From Tetmemena sp. SeJ-2015 (Eukaryota > Ciliophora > Spirotrichea > Sporadotrichida > Oxytrichidae), in the NCBI GenBank assembly GCA_027382625.1, contig JAJKFJ010023577.1, forward strand, positions 18,450 to 82,449: a stretch of 64,000 bases of DNA, given 5' to 3'. A program made the position numbers and the translations under genes. This document shows positions 34,011 through 44,030 of the stretch, in pieces. Positions within the stretch are counted from its first letter, which is position 1. Every line of letters begins with the position of its first letter. A model generated the notes under the pieces. It did not search any database, was not told where the DNA came from, and was given only the letters and a program-made list of their open reading frames with translations.

Positions 34011-36147
34011 CACGCAGCGGCTGTGCAAGTGCCGCATGGGCAATGACACGCTGAGCGCCATCCACTTCTGGGGCTGGCAGCTCATCATTGTGGCGGCGGC
34101 GATCACGCTGCCGCTGGGCCTTTCACGCGGCAAGGAATACGCCGAACTGATCTGGCCCATCAACATCGCCGTGGCGGTGATCTGGGTGGTGTTCGCGGTG
34201 AACTTCTTCCTGACGCTGCACAAGCGCAATGAGCCCAGCCTCTACGTGGCACTGTGGTTCTACATCGCCACGATCGTGACGGTGGCGATGCTCTACATCG
34301 TCAACCATCTTTCCATCCCCACGAGCTGGACACACAGCTACGGCATCTTTGGTGGTGTGCAGGACGGTCTGGTGCAGTGGTGGTACGGGCACAACGCCGT
34401 GGCCTTCTTCCTGACGACGCCGATTCTCGGCATCATGTATTATTTCCTGCCGAAGGCGGCAGAACGTCCGGTGTACTCCTACCGTCTTTCGATCGTTCAC
34501 TTCTGGTCGCTGGTGTTCCTCTACATCTGGGCGGGTCCGCATCATCTGCTGAACACGGCGCTGCCAAAGTGGCTGCAGATGCTGGGCATGTTCTTCAGTC
34601 TGATGCTGTGGGCACCGAGCTGGGGCGGCATGCTCAACGGCCTGCTCACGCTGCGTGGTGCCTGGGACAAGCTGCGCACAGATCCGGTGATCAAGTTTTT
34701 CATCGCCGGTGTGACCTTCTACGGCATGTCCACCTTTGAAGGACCACTGCTTTCCATCCGTGCGGTGAATTCGCTCTCCCATTACTCCGACTGGACGATC
34801 GGCCATGTGCACAGCGGGGCTCTCGGCTGGAACGGCTTCATGGCTGCCGGCATGTTTTACTGGCTGGCACCGCGCCTGTGGGGCACCAAGCTGTATTCCA
34901 TCAGCATGGCGAACTTCCACTTCTGGATCGGTACGCTGGGCATCCTGCTCTATGTGGTGGCGATGTGGATCAGCGGCGTGATGCAGGGGCTGATGCTGAA
35001 TCAGGTCACCGCTGACGGTCTGGCCGTGAAGAACACCTTCCTGGACACGCTGCAGGCAATTCGCCCGCTCATGGGGCTGCGAATCATCGGCGGCGGCATG
35101 TTCCTCCTTGGCTGGATCGTGATGTGCGTCAATCTGTGGAAGACCATCCGCAGCGGCAAGCCAGTGAACGAAGTGCGTGAGGTGGCGGTGCTCCAGCGCG
35201 GCCAAACAGACACGATGGGCATGAAGGAAACCTTCTTCAACGACCCCACGGCCTGCACCTTTGGCGCGATGCTGCTGGTCTTTGGCTGGATCTTTCTCCC
35301 TCCTGGTGCTGACATCGCATCCCTTGTCTGCGCAATCATCTTCGGCTTCCTGGCGGTGCGCCGCTTTCAGAAGACGAGCCACACATGGGCGCTCTGGTAT
35401 GAGAGCCTGCTGCACAACTACCTGCCCTTCACGGTGCTGACGTTTGTGGCCGTGGTGATCGGCGGTTTGATCCAGATCATCCCGACCGTGACGGTGAACA
35501 GTGCGAAGAATGTGGAAGACCGCATCCAGAAGCTCTATGAGCCGCTGGAACTCGCAGGCCGCGACATCTATGTGAGCGAAGGCTGCTACAACTGCCACTC
35601 GCAGATGATCCGCACGCTGGTGCCGGATGTGATGCGCTACGGTGACTATTCCCGCCTCGGAGAGAGCATTTATGATCATCCGTTCCAGTGGGGTTCCAAG
35701 CGCACGGGTCCTGATCTTGCCCGTGAAGGCGGTCAGCGTCCGGACTCCTGGCACTACGAGCATTTGATGGACCCACGCTCGATGTCCCCGCAGTCCAACA
35801 TGCCGCCGTATGCGCACCTGAACACGAAGCCGTTTGATCAAAAAACCCTTCCCAGAAAGATCGCCGTGATGCGTCAGCTGGGCGTGCCTTATCCGCCGAT
35901 GGATGGCACGGAGATCAAGATGAAGGCGCTGGAGCAAGGCGTGAAGATCGCCACGGAGCTGAAGAAGTCGAATATCGTGGTGCGGCCTGACAGCGAGATG
36001 GTGGCGGTGATCGCCTACCTGCAGAAGCTCGGCCAGTTTGAGCAGCCAGCGGTGGAGGAAGCCCTCGCGAAAAAAGGCCAGGGAGTGCCATTCCCCCTCA
36101 CCCCGATCATTCCTGACAACGGCCGCCGAGCCAACGGCGCAGAGTAA
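33763..36147 (+). CDS. ccoNO: cbb3-type cytochrome c oxidase, fused subunits I and II
   Basis: This 794-residue fusion contains the catalytic subunit CcoN (about 1-480, twelve membrane helices) and the mono-heme subunit CcoO (about 540-794). Heme/copper ligand regions of CcoN are visible: RPLHTNAAIFAF, VQWWYGHNAVAFFL, WAGPHHLLNTALP and IGHVHSGALGWNG. The CcoO domain has an N-terminal membrane anchor (FTVLTFVAVVIGGLIQIIPT) and the heme c site CYNCHSQMIR near 607, with a distal GPDLAREGGQ region. It reduces oxygen to water with high affinity at the inner membrane. Fused ccoNO genes occur in several phyla; the reading frame is intact here. Confidence 0.96.
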
Positions 36148-36169
36148 CCCCACGCCCCCAAAGCAGCTC

Positions 36170-36322
36170 ATGTACAAGCGCATCATTTACGAAAACTGGC
36201 ACCTCGTCGTGCCCGTCATCTCCTTCGCCACCACCGTGCTCGTTTTTGGCATCATGACCCTTCGCGGCATGCTGCTGCGCAAAGACAAGGCCGAGCACAT
36301 GTCACGTCTGCCACTTGAATAA
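36170..36322 (+). CDS. ccoQ: CcoQ-like small subunit of cbb3 oxidase
   Basis: This encodes 50 residues with one membrane helix (LVVPVISFATTVLVFGIMTL) and a charged end (RKDKAEHMSRLPLE). Size and place between ccoNO and ccoP fit CcoQ, which stabilises the complex. The ATG at 36170 begins 22 bp after the ccoNO stop; longer upstream extension lies inside ccoNO. Confidence 0.75.
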   Translation: MYKRIIYENWHLVVPVISFATTVLVFGIMTLRGMLLRKDKAEHMSRLPLE

Positions 36323-36335
36323 CTCCCTTCCCGCC

Positions 36336-37004
36336 ATGGACCCCAAGAAGCCATCCCCCAACAACGAGCCCCAACTTCGCGATCACATCTACGACGGCAT
36401 TCAGGAGTATGACCAGAAGCTGCCGAACTGGTGGCTTTTCACCCTCTACATCGCCATCGCATGGTTTGTGGTCCACTGGCTGTGCTACTACCAGCTCGGG
36501 CTGGGCAGCAGCGACACCGTCGTGATCGACAAGGCGATGGCCGAGATGCAAACGGCACGTGACAAGCAGATGGAATCCATCAGCGACGAGCAGCTCTGGG
36601 CGCTGTCCCGCGATCCTGCGGCGGTGGAGGCCGGCAAGGCCACCTTCATGACACCGGGCATGTGCGTGACTTGCCATGGTCCGGATCTTACCGGCATGCT
36701 CAGCGGCGCGAAACTGCCCGGCCTGCCCTTGAGCGACCAGGAATGGAAGCATGGCGGCAAGCCGACGGAGATTTTCAAGATCGTGCGCAAAGGCTCGCCC
36801 GACATCACCAAAGGCATGGCTGCATGGGAGCTTGTGCTCGGCATGAAGCGTGTCAGTGAAGTGGTGGCTTTTGTCCTGAGTCATCACAAGGAAGGCGAGC
36901 CAATTACGCGCGCTGCAGATTCACCCGGAGCCACACCGGGAGCTGCGCCCGCAGCAGCCACAGCAGCACCTGCCGCCGTCATCCCACCGCCTGCTGCCAA
37001 ATAG
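36336..37004 (+). CDS. ccoP: cbb3 oxidase CcoP subunit with a single heme c site
   Basis: This encodes 222 residues from the ATG at 36336. The conserved N-terminus DGIQEYDQKLPNWWLFTLYI is typical of CcoP, with one membrane helix. One CxxCH motif (GMCVTCHGPDL, about 110) is followed by the KGMAAWELVLG methionine-ligand region and an Ala/Pro-rich tail. Classical CcoP has two heme c sites; only one is present here, with no second CxxCH in the frame. It hands electrons from a soluble donor to CcoO/CcoN. Confidence 0.9.
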   Translation: MDPKKPSPNNEPQLRDHIYDGIQEYDQKLPNWWLFTLYIAIAWFVVHWLCYYQLGLGSSDTVVIDKAMAEMQTARDKQMESISDEQLWALSRDPAAVEAGKATFMTPGMCVTCHGPDLTGMLSGAKLPGLPLSDQEWKHGGKPTEIFKIVRKGSPDITKGMAAWELVLGMKRVSEVVAFVLSHHKEGEPITRAADSPGATPGAAPAAATAAPAAVIPPPAAK

Positions 37005-37019
37005 CCGCAAGGCCTCCCC

Positions 37020-38453
37020 ATGCCACTCAACCCCCTGAACCTCGTTTCTCTTGGATCCATCAATGAAGATGGAAGCAAGAAGACACTGCACCCGGCCGAT
37101 GTGTCCGGCAAATTCACAAGGGGCCGGCGCCTGGTGGCACTGCTGCTGCTCATCACCTATGTGGCGCTGCCGTGGATACCAGTGAACGGTTTCCCAGCGG
37201 TGTTTCTGGATGTGCTGAACCGCCGCTTTCACTTCATGGGCCTGACGCTGGCGGTGCAGGACCTGTGGGTGGGGTTCTTTCTTGTCACGGGCCTGGGGTT
37301 CTCGCTGTTTTATATCACCGCGCTGTTTGGGCGCGTGTGGTGCGGGTGGACCTGCCCTTACACGGTGTTTTTGGAGCACATCTACCGCCGCATTGAGAGG
37401 CTGGTGGATGGGGATGCCACGGCACGGCGCAAGCTGGACGCCGCGCCATGGACGGCGGGGAAGATCACACGGCGCGTCATCAAGCACGGGCTCTACATCC
37501 TGTCCTCGCTCATTATCGCGCACATCTTTTTGAGCTACTTTGTCTCGCTGGAGAAGCTGTATGAAATGATGCACCACTCGCCGCAGGCGCACGTGGTCGC
37601 CTTCGGTGTGGTGATGTTTCTCACCGTGGGGCTGTATGGGGCGTTCAGCTGGTTCCGTGAGCAGTTTTGCGTGATCATGTGCCCGTATGGCCGCATGCAG
37701 TCCGCACTGGTGGACGACCACACCATCAATGTGGGCTACGACAAAAAGCGTGGCGAGCCCCGTGGCAAGGCGGGTACTGTGGGAGCGGGAGACTGCGTGA
37801 ACTGCCTGCGCTGCGTGCAGGTGTGCCCCACGGGCATCGACATCCGCAATGGACTGCAGCTTGAGTGCATCGGCTGCGCAGCATGCGTGGACGCCTGCGA
37901 CACCATCATGACGAAGCTGGGGCGGAAACCCGGGCTGGTGCGTTACTCTTCCCTGACTGCGTTTGAAGGAGGCAAGACGCGCCTCATCCGCCCGCGCATT
38001 ATTTTGTATACGGGGCTGCTGTTTCTCGGGGTGGCGGTGTTTGCCTTTTCGGCGAGCCGGATCGAGCCGATGCGCGCCAATGTGCTGCGTATGCAGGGCT
38101 CGCCGTATTATGTGACGAACAACACCGTGCGGAACCAGTTCCTCGTGCGTCTCATCAACAAGCGCAATGAACCGCGCACCTTCACGCTGGCGCTGGATGG
38201 CGGACTGCCCGCAGGACTGGCCGCCGCAGGTGCGGACGCGCCGATCACCATCGCCGCGCAGGGGGATGAACTGAAGCCGCTGATGATCACGCTGCCGGAG
38301 AAGGACTTCAAAGCCCCCTTCAAGCTCACCATCGTCATCACCGACACGAAGGACGGCAAGATCTACCGCACCAAGCCTTTCGAGTTTACCGGCCCTGACC
38401 CAACCCTGAAATCCAATGACTACCTTGCCCCCGGACAATATCTCCAAAAGTGA
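37020..38453 (+). CDS. ccoG: Cytochrome oxidase accessory protein CcoG (FixG/RdxA type)
   Basis: This 477-residue membrane ferredoxin-like protein reduces copper for cbb3 assembly. Five hydrophobic segments, the site GRVWCGWTCPYTVFLEHIYR (about 100), and two 4Fe-4S motifs (DCVNCLRCVQVCPTGIDIR and ECIGCAACVDACD, about 260-297) are visible. A C-terminal Ig-like FixG domain (LRMQGSPYYVTNN...) follows. It lies 15 bp after ccoP. Confidence 0.96.
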   Translation: MPLNPLNLVSLGSINEDGSKKTLHPADVSGKFTRGRRLVALLLLITYVALPWIPVNGFPAVFLDVLNRRFHFMGLTLAVQDLWVGFFLVTGLGFSLFYITALFGRVWCGWTCPYTVFLEHIYRRIERLVDGDATARRKLDAAPWTAGKITRRVIKHGLYILSSLIIAHIFLSYFVSLEKLYEMMHHSPQAHVVAFGVVMFLTVGLYGAFSWFREQFCVIMCPYGRMQSALVDDHTINVGYDKKRGEPRGKAGTVGAGDCVNCLRCVQVCPTGIDIRNGLQLECIGCAACVDACDTIMTKLGRKPGLVRYSSLTAFEGGKTRLIRPRIILYTGLLFLGVAVFAFSASRIEPMRANVLRMQGSPYYVTNNTVRNQFLVRLINKRNEPRTFTLALDGGLPAGLAAAGADAPITIAAQGDELKPLMITLPEKDFKAPFKLTIVITDTKDGKIYRTKPFEFTGPDPTLKSNDYLAPGQYLQK

Positions 38454-38598
38454 AACCCTGGGCTGCATCGCAAGCCGTCCGTGGCTGTGGGTGGTGCTCG
38501 CCTTTGTCATGCTTCTCAGTGCATGGAGCGTGCTGTTTTACATCGCACTGAACAATCAGCCGGAGATCGTGCCGCTCAAGCATCTGATACCGGCATGA
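38416..38598 (+). CDS. Small single-pass membrane protein in the cbb3 cluster
   Basis: This encodes 60 residues: a polar start, RPWLWVVLAFVMLLSAWSVLFYIAL as one membrane helix, then a short periplasmic end. It overlaps the ccoG end by 38 bp and the next ATG by 4 bp (ATGA). This position is where fixH/ccoH commonly lies, and R-P-W at the membrane entry recalls FixH. It is far shorter than FixH (about 150), so it could be a reduced FixH or an unrelated small subunit. Confidence 0.6.
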   Translation: MTTLPPDNISKSETLGCIASRPWLWVVLAFVMLLSAWSVLFYIALNNQPEIVPLKHLIPA

Positions 38599-39287
38599 TG
38601 CAGATCGACACCAGCGCCGCAGCCTTCGTGGCCGGCATTGTCACCAGCGTCCACTGCGTGGGCATGTGCGGGCCGCTGTCATGCTCGTGGGCCATCGGGC
38701 CGAAAGGTGGAGGCTTCATGCGCAGCACGGCGCTGTACCACACCGGGCGCATGATTTCCTATGGCGCAGCGGGCGCGATCGCCGGAGCGATTGGCGCGGT
38801 GCCGCTGGCGTTTTTTCAACATGGGGCGGGCATGGTGCTGCCTTGGCTGCTGGTGCTGGCCTTTGCCTGCGTGGGACTGGGTCTGGATGCCTGGCTGCCT
38901 AAGCCGCGCTTTCTCTCCGCCGGGCTGCGCCGGGTGCAGACGGCTGCGTTTAAGATGAAGAGCACCTGGCGCGCCGCTCTTCTCGGGCTGGCCACGCCGC
39001 TGCTGCCCTGCGGGCCGCTGTACATGATGCTGGCGCTGGCCTCGGCGAATGGCAGCGCCATGAAGGGTTCTGGATTTGCGGTGGCCTTTGGGCTGGGGAC
39101 GCTGCCGCTGCTGTTTCTGGCGCAGACGCAGCTTCACTTGATGGGGGGGCGTCTCCAACCTGCCACGATGCGGAAGGTGCAGCGGGGGCTGGCGCTGGTG
39201 ACGGCGGTGATTCTTGCGTGGCGGCTGCGGGATACGCTGGACTTTGGGAGCAGTGAAGCGGCGAGCTGCTGCCATGCGATGAACTGA
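38595..39287 (+). CDS. SafE/TauE-like (UreH-type) membrane protein of cbb3 cluster
   Basis: This encodes 230 residues with about six membrane helices. HCVGMCGPLSCSWAIGP (about 20) and the second half's ATPLLPCGPLYMML form the paired Cys-x-x-x-Cys-G-P / L-x-P-C-G-P motifs of the DsbD-like 'sulfite exporter' family found next to ccoI. These proteins are implicated in copper supply for oxidase assembly. Two adjacent ATGs (38595 and 38598) are possible starts. The gene ends with a CCH-containing tail. Confidence 0.85.
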   Translation: MMQIDTSAAAFVAGIVTSVHCVGMCGPLSCSWAIGPKGGGFMRSTALYHTGRMISYGAAGAIAGAIGAVPLAFFQHGAGMVLPWLLVLAFACVGLGLDAWLPKPRFLSAGLRRVQTAAFKMKSTWRAALLGLATPLLPCGPLYMMLALASANGSAMKGSGFAVAFGLGTLPLLFLAQTQLHLMGGRLQPATMRKVQRGLALVTAVILAWRLRDTLDFGSSEAASCCHAMN

Positions 39288-39301
39288 TTTTTTTGAAGCT
39301 T

Positions 39302-41653
39302 ATGAACACGACCTGCAAGCACTGCGGGACACCGGTCCCCAACACCCGAAGCGACGGCTTTTGCTGCGCGGGCTGCCACTCTGTGCATGACATGCTGCAG
39401 CAAAATGGATTGGAACATTTTTATGATCTCAAGTCCGGGCTGAACCTGCCGCCCGTGCCTGCGCAGGCCATGCGGCAGCAGGATTATGGCTGGCTGGAAA
39501 CCGCCACGCTGGCTGCTGAGGGCACGCGGGTGAGTGAGGATGTGGCCGCTGAGCTGAGCGTGTCTGTGCAGGGGCTCTCCTGCATGGCGTGCATCTGGCT
39601 GATCGAGCGAGTGTTTGCCAAACTGGGCGGCACGCAGATCCATGTGGACATCTCCAGCGGAGAGCTGCGCATGGCGTGGCAGCCGGGGAAATTCCAGCCG
39701 GTGGAGTTTGCGCGAGAGCTGCAGCGCTTTGGCTACCTGCTGGGCATGCAGCGTGCGGATGGTGGACAGACCCGTGACAACGGCCTGGAGCGCCGCACCG
39801 GTGTGTGCGGTGCCTTTGCGATGAATGCGATGGCGTTCTCGCTGCCTGCGTATTTTGGCATGCCGGCGGACTTTCCCTTTGCGCACTGGTTTGACCTGGT
39901 GGCGGCGGCCTCGGCCACGCTGTCGCTGCTGGTGGGCGGCAGCTACTTCGCCCAACGGGCGTGGCATGCGCTACGTGCGGGGGTGCTGCACATCGATACA
40001 CCGATCACGCTGGGAATTCTGGCGGCGTATGCGGGTTCGCTCATCGGCTGGATGAGCGGTGAGCCGGGGCTGAAGTATTTTGACTTTGTGGCGATGTTCA
40101 TCTTTCTGATGTTGGGCGGCAGGCTGGTGCAGCAGATGGCGGTGACGAGAAACCGCCGCAGGCTGCTGCGTGACCCCTCCATTCCTGAGGCGGAGATGCT
40201 GGAATCTTTGCAAGCGGGCGCGACCTTTACCGTGAAACCGGGACAGGCGGTGCCGGTGGCTGCGAAACTGACTGATGAGCATGCGAGCATCAGCCTGGAG
40301 TGGATCAGCGGAGAGAGCGACTCCTGTACACGGAGCAGCGGCCAGCTTCTGCCTTCGGGTGCGCTGAACGCGGGCACGCGTGCGCTGAATGCGGTGGCGC
40401 TGGAATCCTGGAGTGAATCCACTTTGCACAAGCTGCTGGAAGCACGGCGCGGTGGTGACCACCGGGATCTGCGACTGGAAAAACTGCTGCGCGGTTATTT
40501 GGTGGTGGTGGTGCTCGCGGGAGTGGTCGGTGGACTTTGGTGGTGGTGGCACACGGGTGAATGGGCGCGAGGGCTGCAGGTCATGATTTCCGTGTTCGTC
40601 GTTTCCTGCCCATGTGCCCTCGGAGTGGCGGCACCGCTGGCGGATGACATCGCCGCAAGCCGTGCGGCAGACCAGGGTGTCTTTGTGCGCACGCTGGGGC
40701 TGTGGAAGAAGCTCACGCGGCTGCGTCAGGTGGTGTTTGACAAGACAGGGACGCTGACGCTGGAGAATCCGATGCTGATGAATCCTGCGGTGCTGGATGA
40801 ACTGGATGACAGCTCCCGCCAGATGCTGCGGCATCTCACCAGCGGCAATCTGCACCCGGTGAGCCGCAGCTTGTTTGATGCGCTGGGAGGCCTGCACAGC
40901 GAAAACTTGGATGCCGAAGTCTGGGAAGAGCCCGGCCAAGGGCTGCGCTGTGAGCATGCAGGCGCGGTGTGGGCGATCTCAAGGCCGCAGGATTCGACTG
41001 CGGATGCGATCTTCACGCGGGATGGCGTGACGCTTTGCGCCTTCCGTTTCCGTGATGCGCTGCGCGCGGAATCTCTGGCGCAGGTGGAGGCGCTGCAGGC
41101 GCGCGGGCTGCGCGTGAGCATCCTCAGCGGTGACCGCGAGGCCAAGGTGGCAGCGATCGCCGAGCAACTGCATCTTCAGCCGGAGCAGTGGCAGCACAGC
41201 CTGACGCCGGACGAAAAGGCGGCGTGGATCTCCGGCCATGAGCCGCAGGGCACGCTGTATATCGGTGATGGAGCGAATGACAGTCTGGCGTTTGATGCGG
41301 CTGCGTGTGCGGGCAGTCCGGTGACGGGGCGCAGCTTTCTGGAGCACAAGGCGGACTTCTATTTCCTGGGACACAGCATGCGCTTCATGAGCAGCCTGCT
41401 GGACATCGCGGCCACGCATCGCCGTGCGGTGCATGCGGTCTTTGGTTTTTCGGTGACGTACAATATTGTCACGGTGATCGTGGGACTGATGGGGCATCTG
41501 AGTCCGCTGCTGGCTGCGATTTTGATGCCGCTGAGTTCTTTGGCCACGCTGTCGCTGGTGGCGGTGGTGTTTCGGCGTGGTGGGAACGCCGGGGTGAGGA
41601 AGTATGTGGAGCCGGATGTGGCTGGTGGGGTTTCGTGTGTGACGGCGTGTTGA
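39302..41653 (+). CDS. ccoI: Copper-type P1B ATPase CcoI (FixI)
   Basis: This 783-residue metal pump delivers copper for cbb3 assembly. The N-terminus has a Cys-rich segment (CKHCGTPV, FCCAGC) and an HMA-like domain with SCMACIWLIE. The metal-path motif is SCPCALGVAAPLA. The phosphorylation site DKTGTLT is near residue 480 and the hinge is GDGANDS. The actuator loop reads SGES rather than the common TGES. The protein ends in VSCVTAC. The ATG at 39302 is preferred to an upstream TTG at 39293. It closes the cbb3 cluster. Confidence 0.93.
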   Translation: MNTTCKHCGTPVPNTRSDGFCCAGCHSVHDMLQQNGLEHFYDLKSGLNLPPVPAQAMRQQDYGWLETATLAAEGTRVSEDVAAELSVSVQGLSCMACIWLIERVFAKLGGTQIHVDISSGELRMAWQPGKFQPVEFARELQRFGYLLGMQRADGGQTRDNGLERRTGVCGAFAMNAMAFSLPAYFGMPADFPFAHWFDLVAAASATLSLLVGGSYFAQRAWHALRAGVLHIDTPITLGILAAYAGSLIGWMSGEPGLKYFDFVAMFIFLMLGGRLVQQMAVTRNRRRLLRDPSIPEAEMLESLQAGATFTVKPGQAVPVAAKLTDEHASISLEWISGESDSCTRSSGQLLPSGALNAGTRALNAVALESWSESTLHKLLEARRGGDHRDLRLEKLLRGYLVVVVLAGVVGGLWWWWHTGEWARGLQVMISVFVVSCPCALGVAAPLADDIAASRAADQGVFVRTLGLWKKLTRLRQVVFDKTGTLTLENPMLMNPAVLDELDDSSRQMLRHLTSGNLHPVSRSLFDALGGLHSENLDAEVWEEPGQGLRCEHAGAVWAISRPQDSTADAIFTRDGVTLCAFRFRDALRAESLAQVEALQARGLRVSILSGDREAKVAAIAEQLHLQPEQWQHSLTPDEKAAWISGHEPQGTLYIGDGANDSLAFDAAACAGSPVTGRSFLEHKADFYFLGHSMRFMSSLLDIAATHRRAVHAVFGFSVTYNIVTVIVGLMGHLSPLLAAILMPLSSLATLSLVAVVFRRGGNAGVRKYVEPDVAGGVSCVTAC

Positions 41654-41764
41654 AGGGGGGGGCAATGTGCTGGGATGATGACGGCACTGCAGCCTCTCTT
41701 TCACTCTGCCAAAGTGCTTTGTGTTTGCGACGTTTTGATTGAAGCAACGCCCGCTGTGTGAAAA

Positions 41765-41804
41765 CGACCTGCTGCGGGCTCGGAGGCCCGCGCTCCTAGG
41801 GCGC
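41765..41804 (+). repeat. Family B hairpin repeat, copy 3
   Basis: Matches the reverse complement of 5734-5773 at 38 of 40 bases: CGACCTGCTGCGGGCTCGGA followed by GGCCCGCGCTCC. It lies in the 41654-41840 gap between ccoI and a converging methyltransferase gene and may also act as a transcription end. The rest of this gap shows nothing. Confidence 0.78.
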
Positions 41805-41840
41805 TGGGGCACTCGGTGCTGTATTCACGACAGTGCCAAA

Positions 41841-42539
41841 TTAGACTAGATGTGGGAAGCGACAGGGCTCGGGGGGCGCATCATCTTCTGTGTCTTCGAG
41901 GTGGGAGCGTGTTTTTAGCCAGAGCTTCAATGTGCCGTCGTAGGCTGTTTTCATGCAGGTGTAGCATTCGGGGACTTCGGCGCAGCTGCCGTAGTAGGTG
42001 ACGATGCGTGTGCCGAGGGGTTTTAGCTCAAGCTGCTGCTGCACGTGAAGTGTGTAGTCGTCGTAGAGGCGTGACTCCATCTCCACATCGTGGTCGATGC
42101 GCAGCATGGGGAGGATGTTTTCTTCGAAGGGATTGAAGAGATAGAAGGCATCGAAGGCGGCAAAGGAGATGGTGGTGATGTTGCCGTGAACGATTTCAGC
42201 CCGAGTGATGCGGAGGCGCTCCAGGAGATCGCGTGCGGCTTTGACGAGGCGGCTGCGCTGCTCCACGCCGGTGAAGTGGCCGAGGGTGGTGGTGGCACCG
42301 ACGGCGCAGAATTTTCCGGGGCCGCAGCCGATGTCCAGCACGCGGGTGCCGGGCTTCTCGACGAGCATTTGCGCGGCCATCTGGCAGACATCCATGGGCG
42401 TCCAGTGGCAGGCGGACTGTTCGCGAATGTGCTCGGGATAGTGCTGGTCGAATTCGTGATCTCTGAATGCGGTCAGGAATTCGGTGTCGGACTCGATGGG
42501 GGGAATCGTGCCGGGCGGTGGGTAGAAACGAGTGGGCAT
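41841..42539 (-). CDS. Class I SAM-dependent methyltransferase
   Basis: This encodes 232 residues from the ATG at 42539 (MPTRFYPPPG); the ATG at 42560 is an alternative. Motif I is VLDIGCGPGKFCAVGA, followed by FTGVEQRSRLVKAA. FDAFYLFNPFEENI is the N-P-F/Y catalytic-type segment seen in some protein and small-molecule methyltransferases. The substrate is unknown. Confidence 0.82.
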   Translation of the reverse strand: MPTRFYPPPGTIPPIESDTEFLTAFRDHEFDQHYPEHIREQSACHWTPMDVCQMAAQMLVEKPGTRVLDIGCGPGKFCAVGATTTLGHFTGVEQRSRLVKAARDLLERLRITRAEIVHGNITTISFAAFDAFYLFNPFEENILPMLRIDHDVEMESRLYDDYTLHVQQQLELKPLGTRIVTYYGSCAEVPECYTCMKTAYDGTLKLWLKTRSHLEDTEDDAPPEPCRFPHLV

Positions 42540-42633
42540 GGGGACGGCCGGGACTGCCAACTCGGCGGTCAGGGGAGCCCGTGAGTCTGTCGATCCGGGG
42601 AAGGGGAGCGAGAGGTTATTTCACTGGAGTACT

Positions 42634-43917
42634 TCATGGCTTCCACCATGCGTCCAGCTTTGAGCTCAAGGTTTTCACTTTGTCTGCGTTCTCGGCTGCG
42701 AGGTTTTTCTCTTCGGCGGGGTCTGCTTTGAGGTCGTAGAGCTCCACGACATCCTTTGGCTGGTTGGTTTTGTCGGGGATTATGAGCTTGTCGTAGCCGT
42801 TGATGACCCAGCGCCAGCGGAGGCTGGAGGCGGGCAGGTTGAGATCGACGAAGTTGTGGGTGAAGCATTCGCCGTAGAGTGTTTTGCGGGTGCTGACGGC
42901 GGAGGTGTCGAGGAGGTCAATGCCGGGGAAGGTCTTGGTGGGGGCGATGCCGACGGCCTTGAGCAGGGTGGGCACGAGGTCAATGGATTGTGCGAGGTCT
43001 TCGGACATTTTTGGCTGCACGTGGCCGGGCCAGCGGATCATGATGGGGGTGCGCAGGCCGCCGTCGTACTGGCTTTGCTTCGACTTGTCTGCGTAGCGTC
43101 CGGTCTTGGGGTTGGTGATCCAGCCGTTGTCGCTGAGGTAGAGGAAGATGGTGTTTTCCTTCATGCCATTGTCGTCAATGTGCTTGATGAGTTCGCCGCA
43201 GGTTTCGTCGAACCAATCCACCATGGCCCAGTATTTGGCCACATGCTCGCTGGGGGCTTTGTCCTTGTATTTTTCCAGCAGGCGCTGCGGCGGCGTGTGG
43301 GGATCGTGAGGCATCATGGGGGCATACCAGACGAAGAAGGGCTTTTGCTGTTGTTTGGCTTCGCTGATGAAATCATAGATGGGCTGCATGGTCTTGCGGC
43401 CGATGTCGAGGCCGGCATCTCCATGGCGGCCGCCGTGGGTCATGCCATGGGTGAAGCCGCCGCGCTCGTAGCTCTTCTGCCACCACTTGCCGGTTTGCAG
43501 GCTGAGGTAGCCTTTTTGCTTGAGCATGGTGGGCAGGGTGCCGGCTTCTTCGAGGTGTTTGCTGATGACTTCGCGGCCGGCGTCAAACTGCGGGCTGGTT
43601 TGAAACTCGCGCGGCTTCATGCCTGCGGGAATGGGCGGGTCGTTGCTGGTTACTTTGTGCTGATGGGGATAGAGGCCGGTGATCAGCGAGGCGAGGCTGG
43701 GGCAGCAGAGGCTGCAGGGGACGTAGCCGCGGGTGAAGGTGAGGCTTTCTGCGGCGAGGCGGTCCAGATTTGGGGTCTGGATGGTTTTGTGGCCCATGAA
43801 GCCGTAGTCGCTGTACAAATGATCGTCCGAAATGATCAGGACGATGTTTGGCGGTGCATCGGCGGCGGTGAGCAGGCAGGGCAGGGCGAGCAGCGAGAGA
43901 AGAAGGCGGCGAATCAT
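42634..43917 (-). CDS. Secreted sulfatase with altered sulfatase signature
   Basis: This encodes 427 residues from the ATG at 43917 with a signal peptide (RRLLLSLLALPCLLTAADA). The alkaline-phosphatase/sulfatase fold is clear: NIVLIISDDHLYSDYG (metal Asp pair), GKWW, MMPHDPHTPP and YLSDNGW. The site where Cys becomes formylglycine normally reads C-x-P-S-R. Here it reads C-C-P-S-L, so the Arg is Leu. The enzyme would act on sulfated polysaccharides in the periplasm or outside if matured; activity is uncertain. Confidence 0.85.
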   Translation of the reverse strand: MIRRLLLSLLALPCLLTAADAPPNIVLIISDDHLYSDYGFMGHKTIQTPNLDRLAAESLTFTRGYVPCSLCCPSLASLITGLYPHQHKVTSNDPPIPAGMKPREFQTSPQFDAGREVISKHLEEAGTLPTMLKQKGYLSLQTGKWWQKSYERGGFTHGMTHGGRHGDAGLDIGRKTMQPIYDFISEAKQQQKPFFVWYAPMMPHDPHTPPQRLLEKYKDKAPSEHVAKYWAMVDWFDETCGELIKHIDDNGMKENTIFLYLSDNGWITNPKTGRYADKSKQSQYDGGLRTPIMIRWPGHVQPKMSEDLAQSIDLVPTLLKAVGIAPTKTFPGIDLLDTSAVSTRKTLYGECFTHNFVDLNLPASSLRWRWVINGYDKLIIPDKTNQPKDVVELYDLKADPAEEKNLAAENADKVKTLSSKLDAWWKP

Positions 43918-44030
43918 GGGCGCATGAGAACGAATAAGCAGCAAGGCATCTTGCCGGGCAAATCGGGCTCAATTGCAGGAAGAAGGCAATCCAGACTTGC
44001 GCATGTGCGCTGGAACGGCAGCCTAGCAGG

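Noticed and set aside
34123..36186. 687-residue minus-strand ORF opposite ccoNO
   Set aside because: His/Arg-rich antisense shadow; ccoNO is unambiguous.
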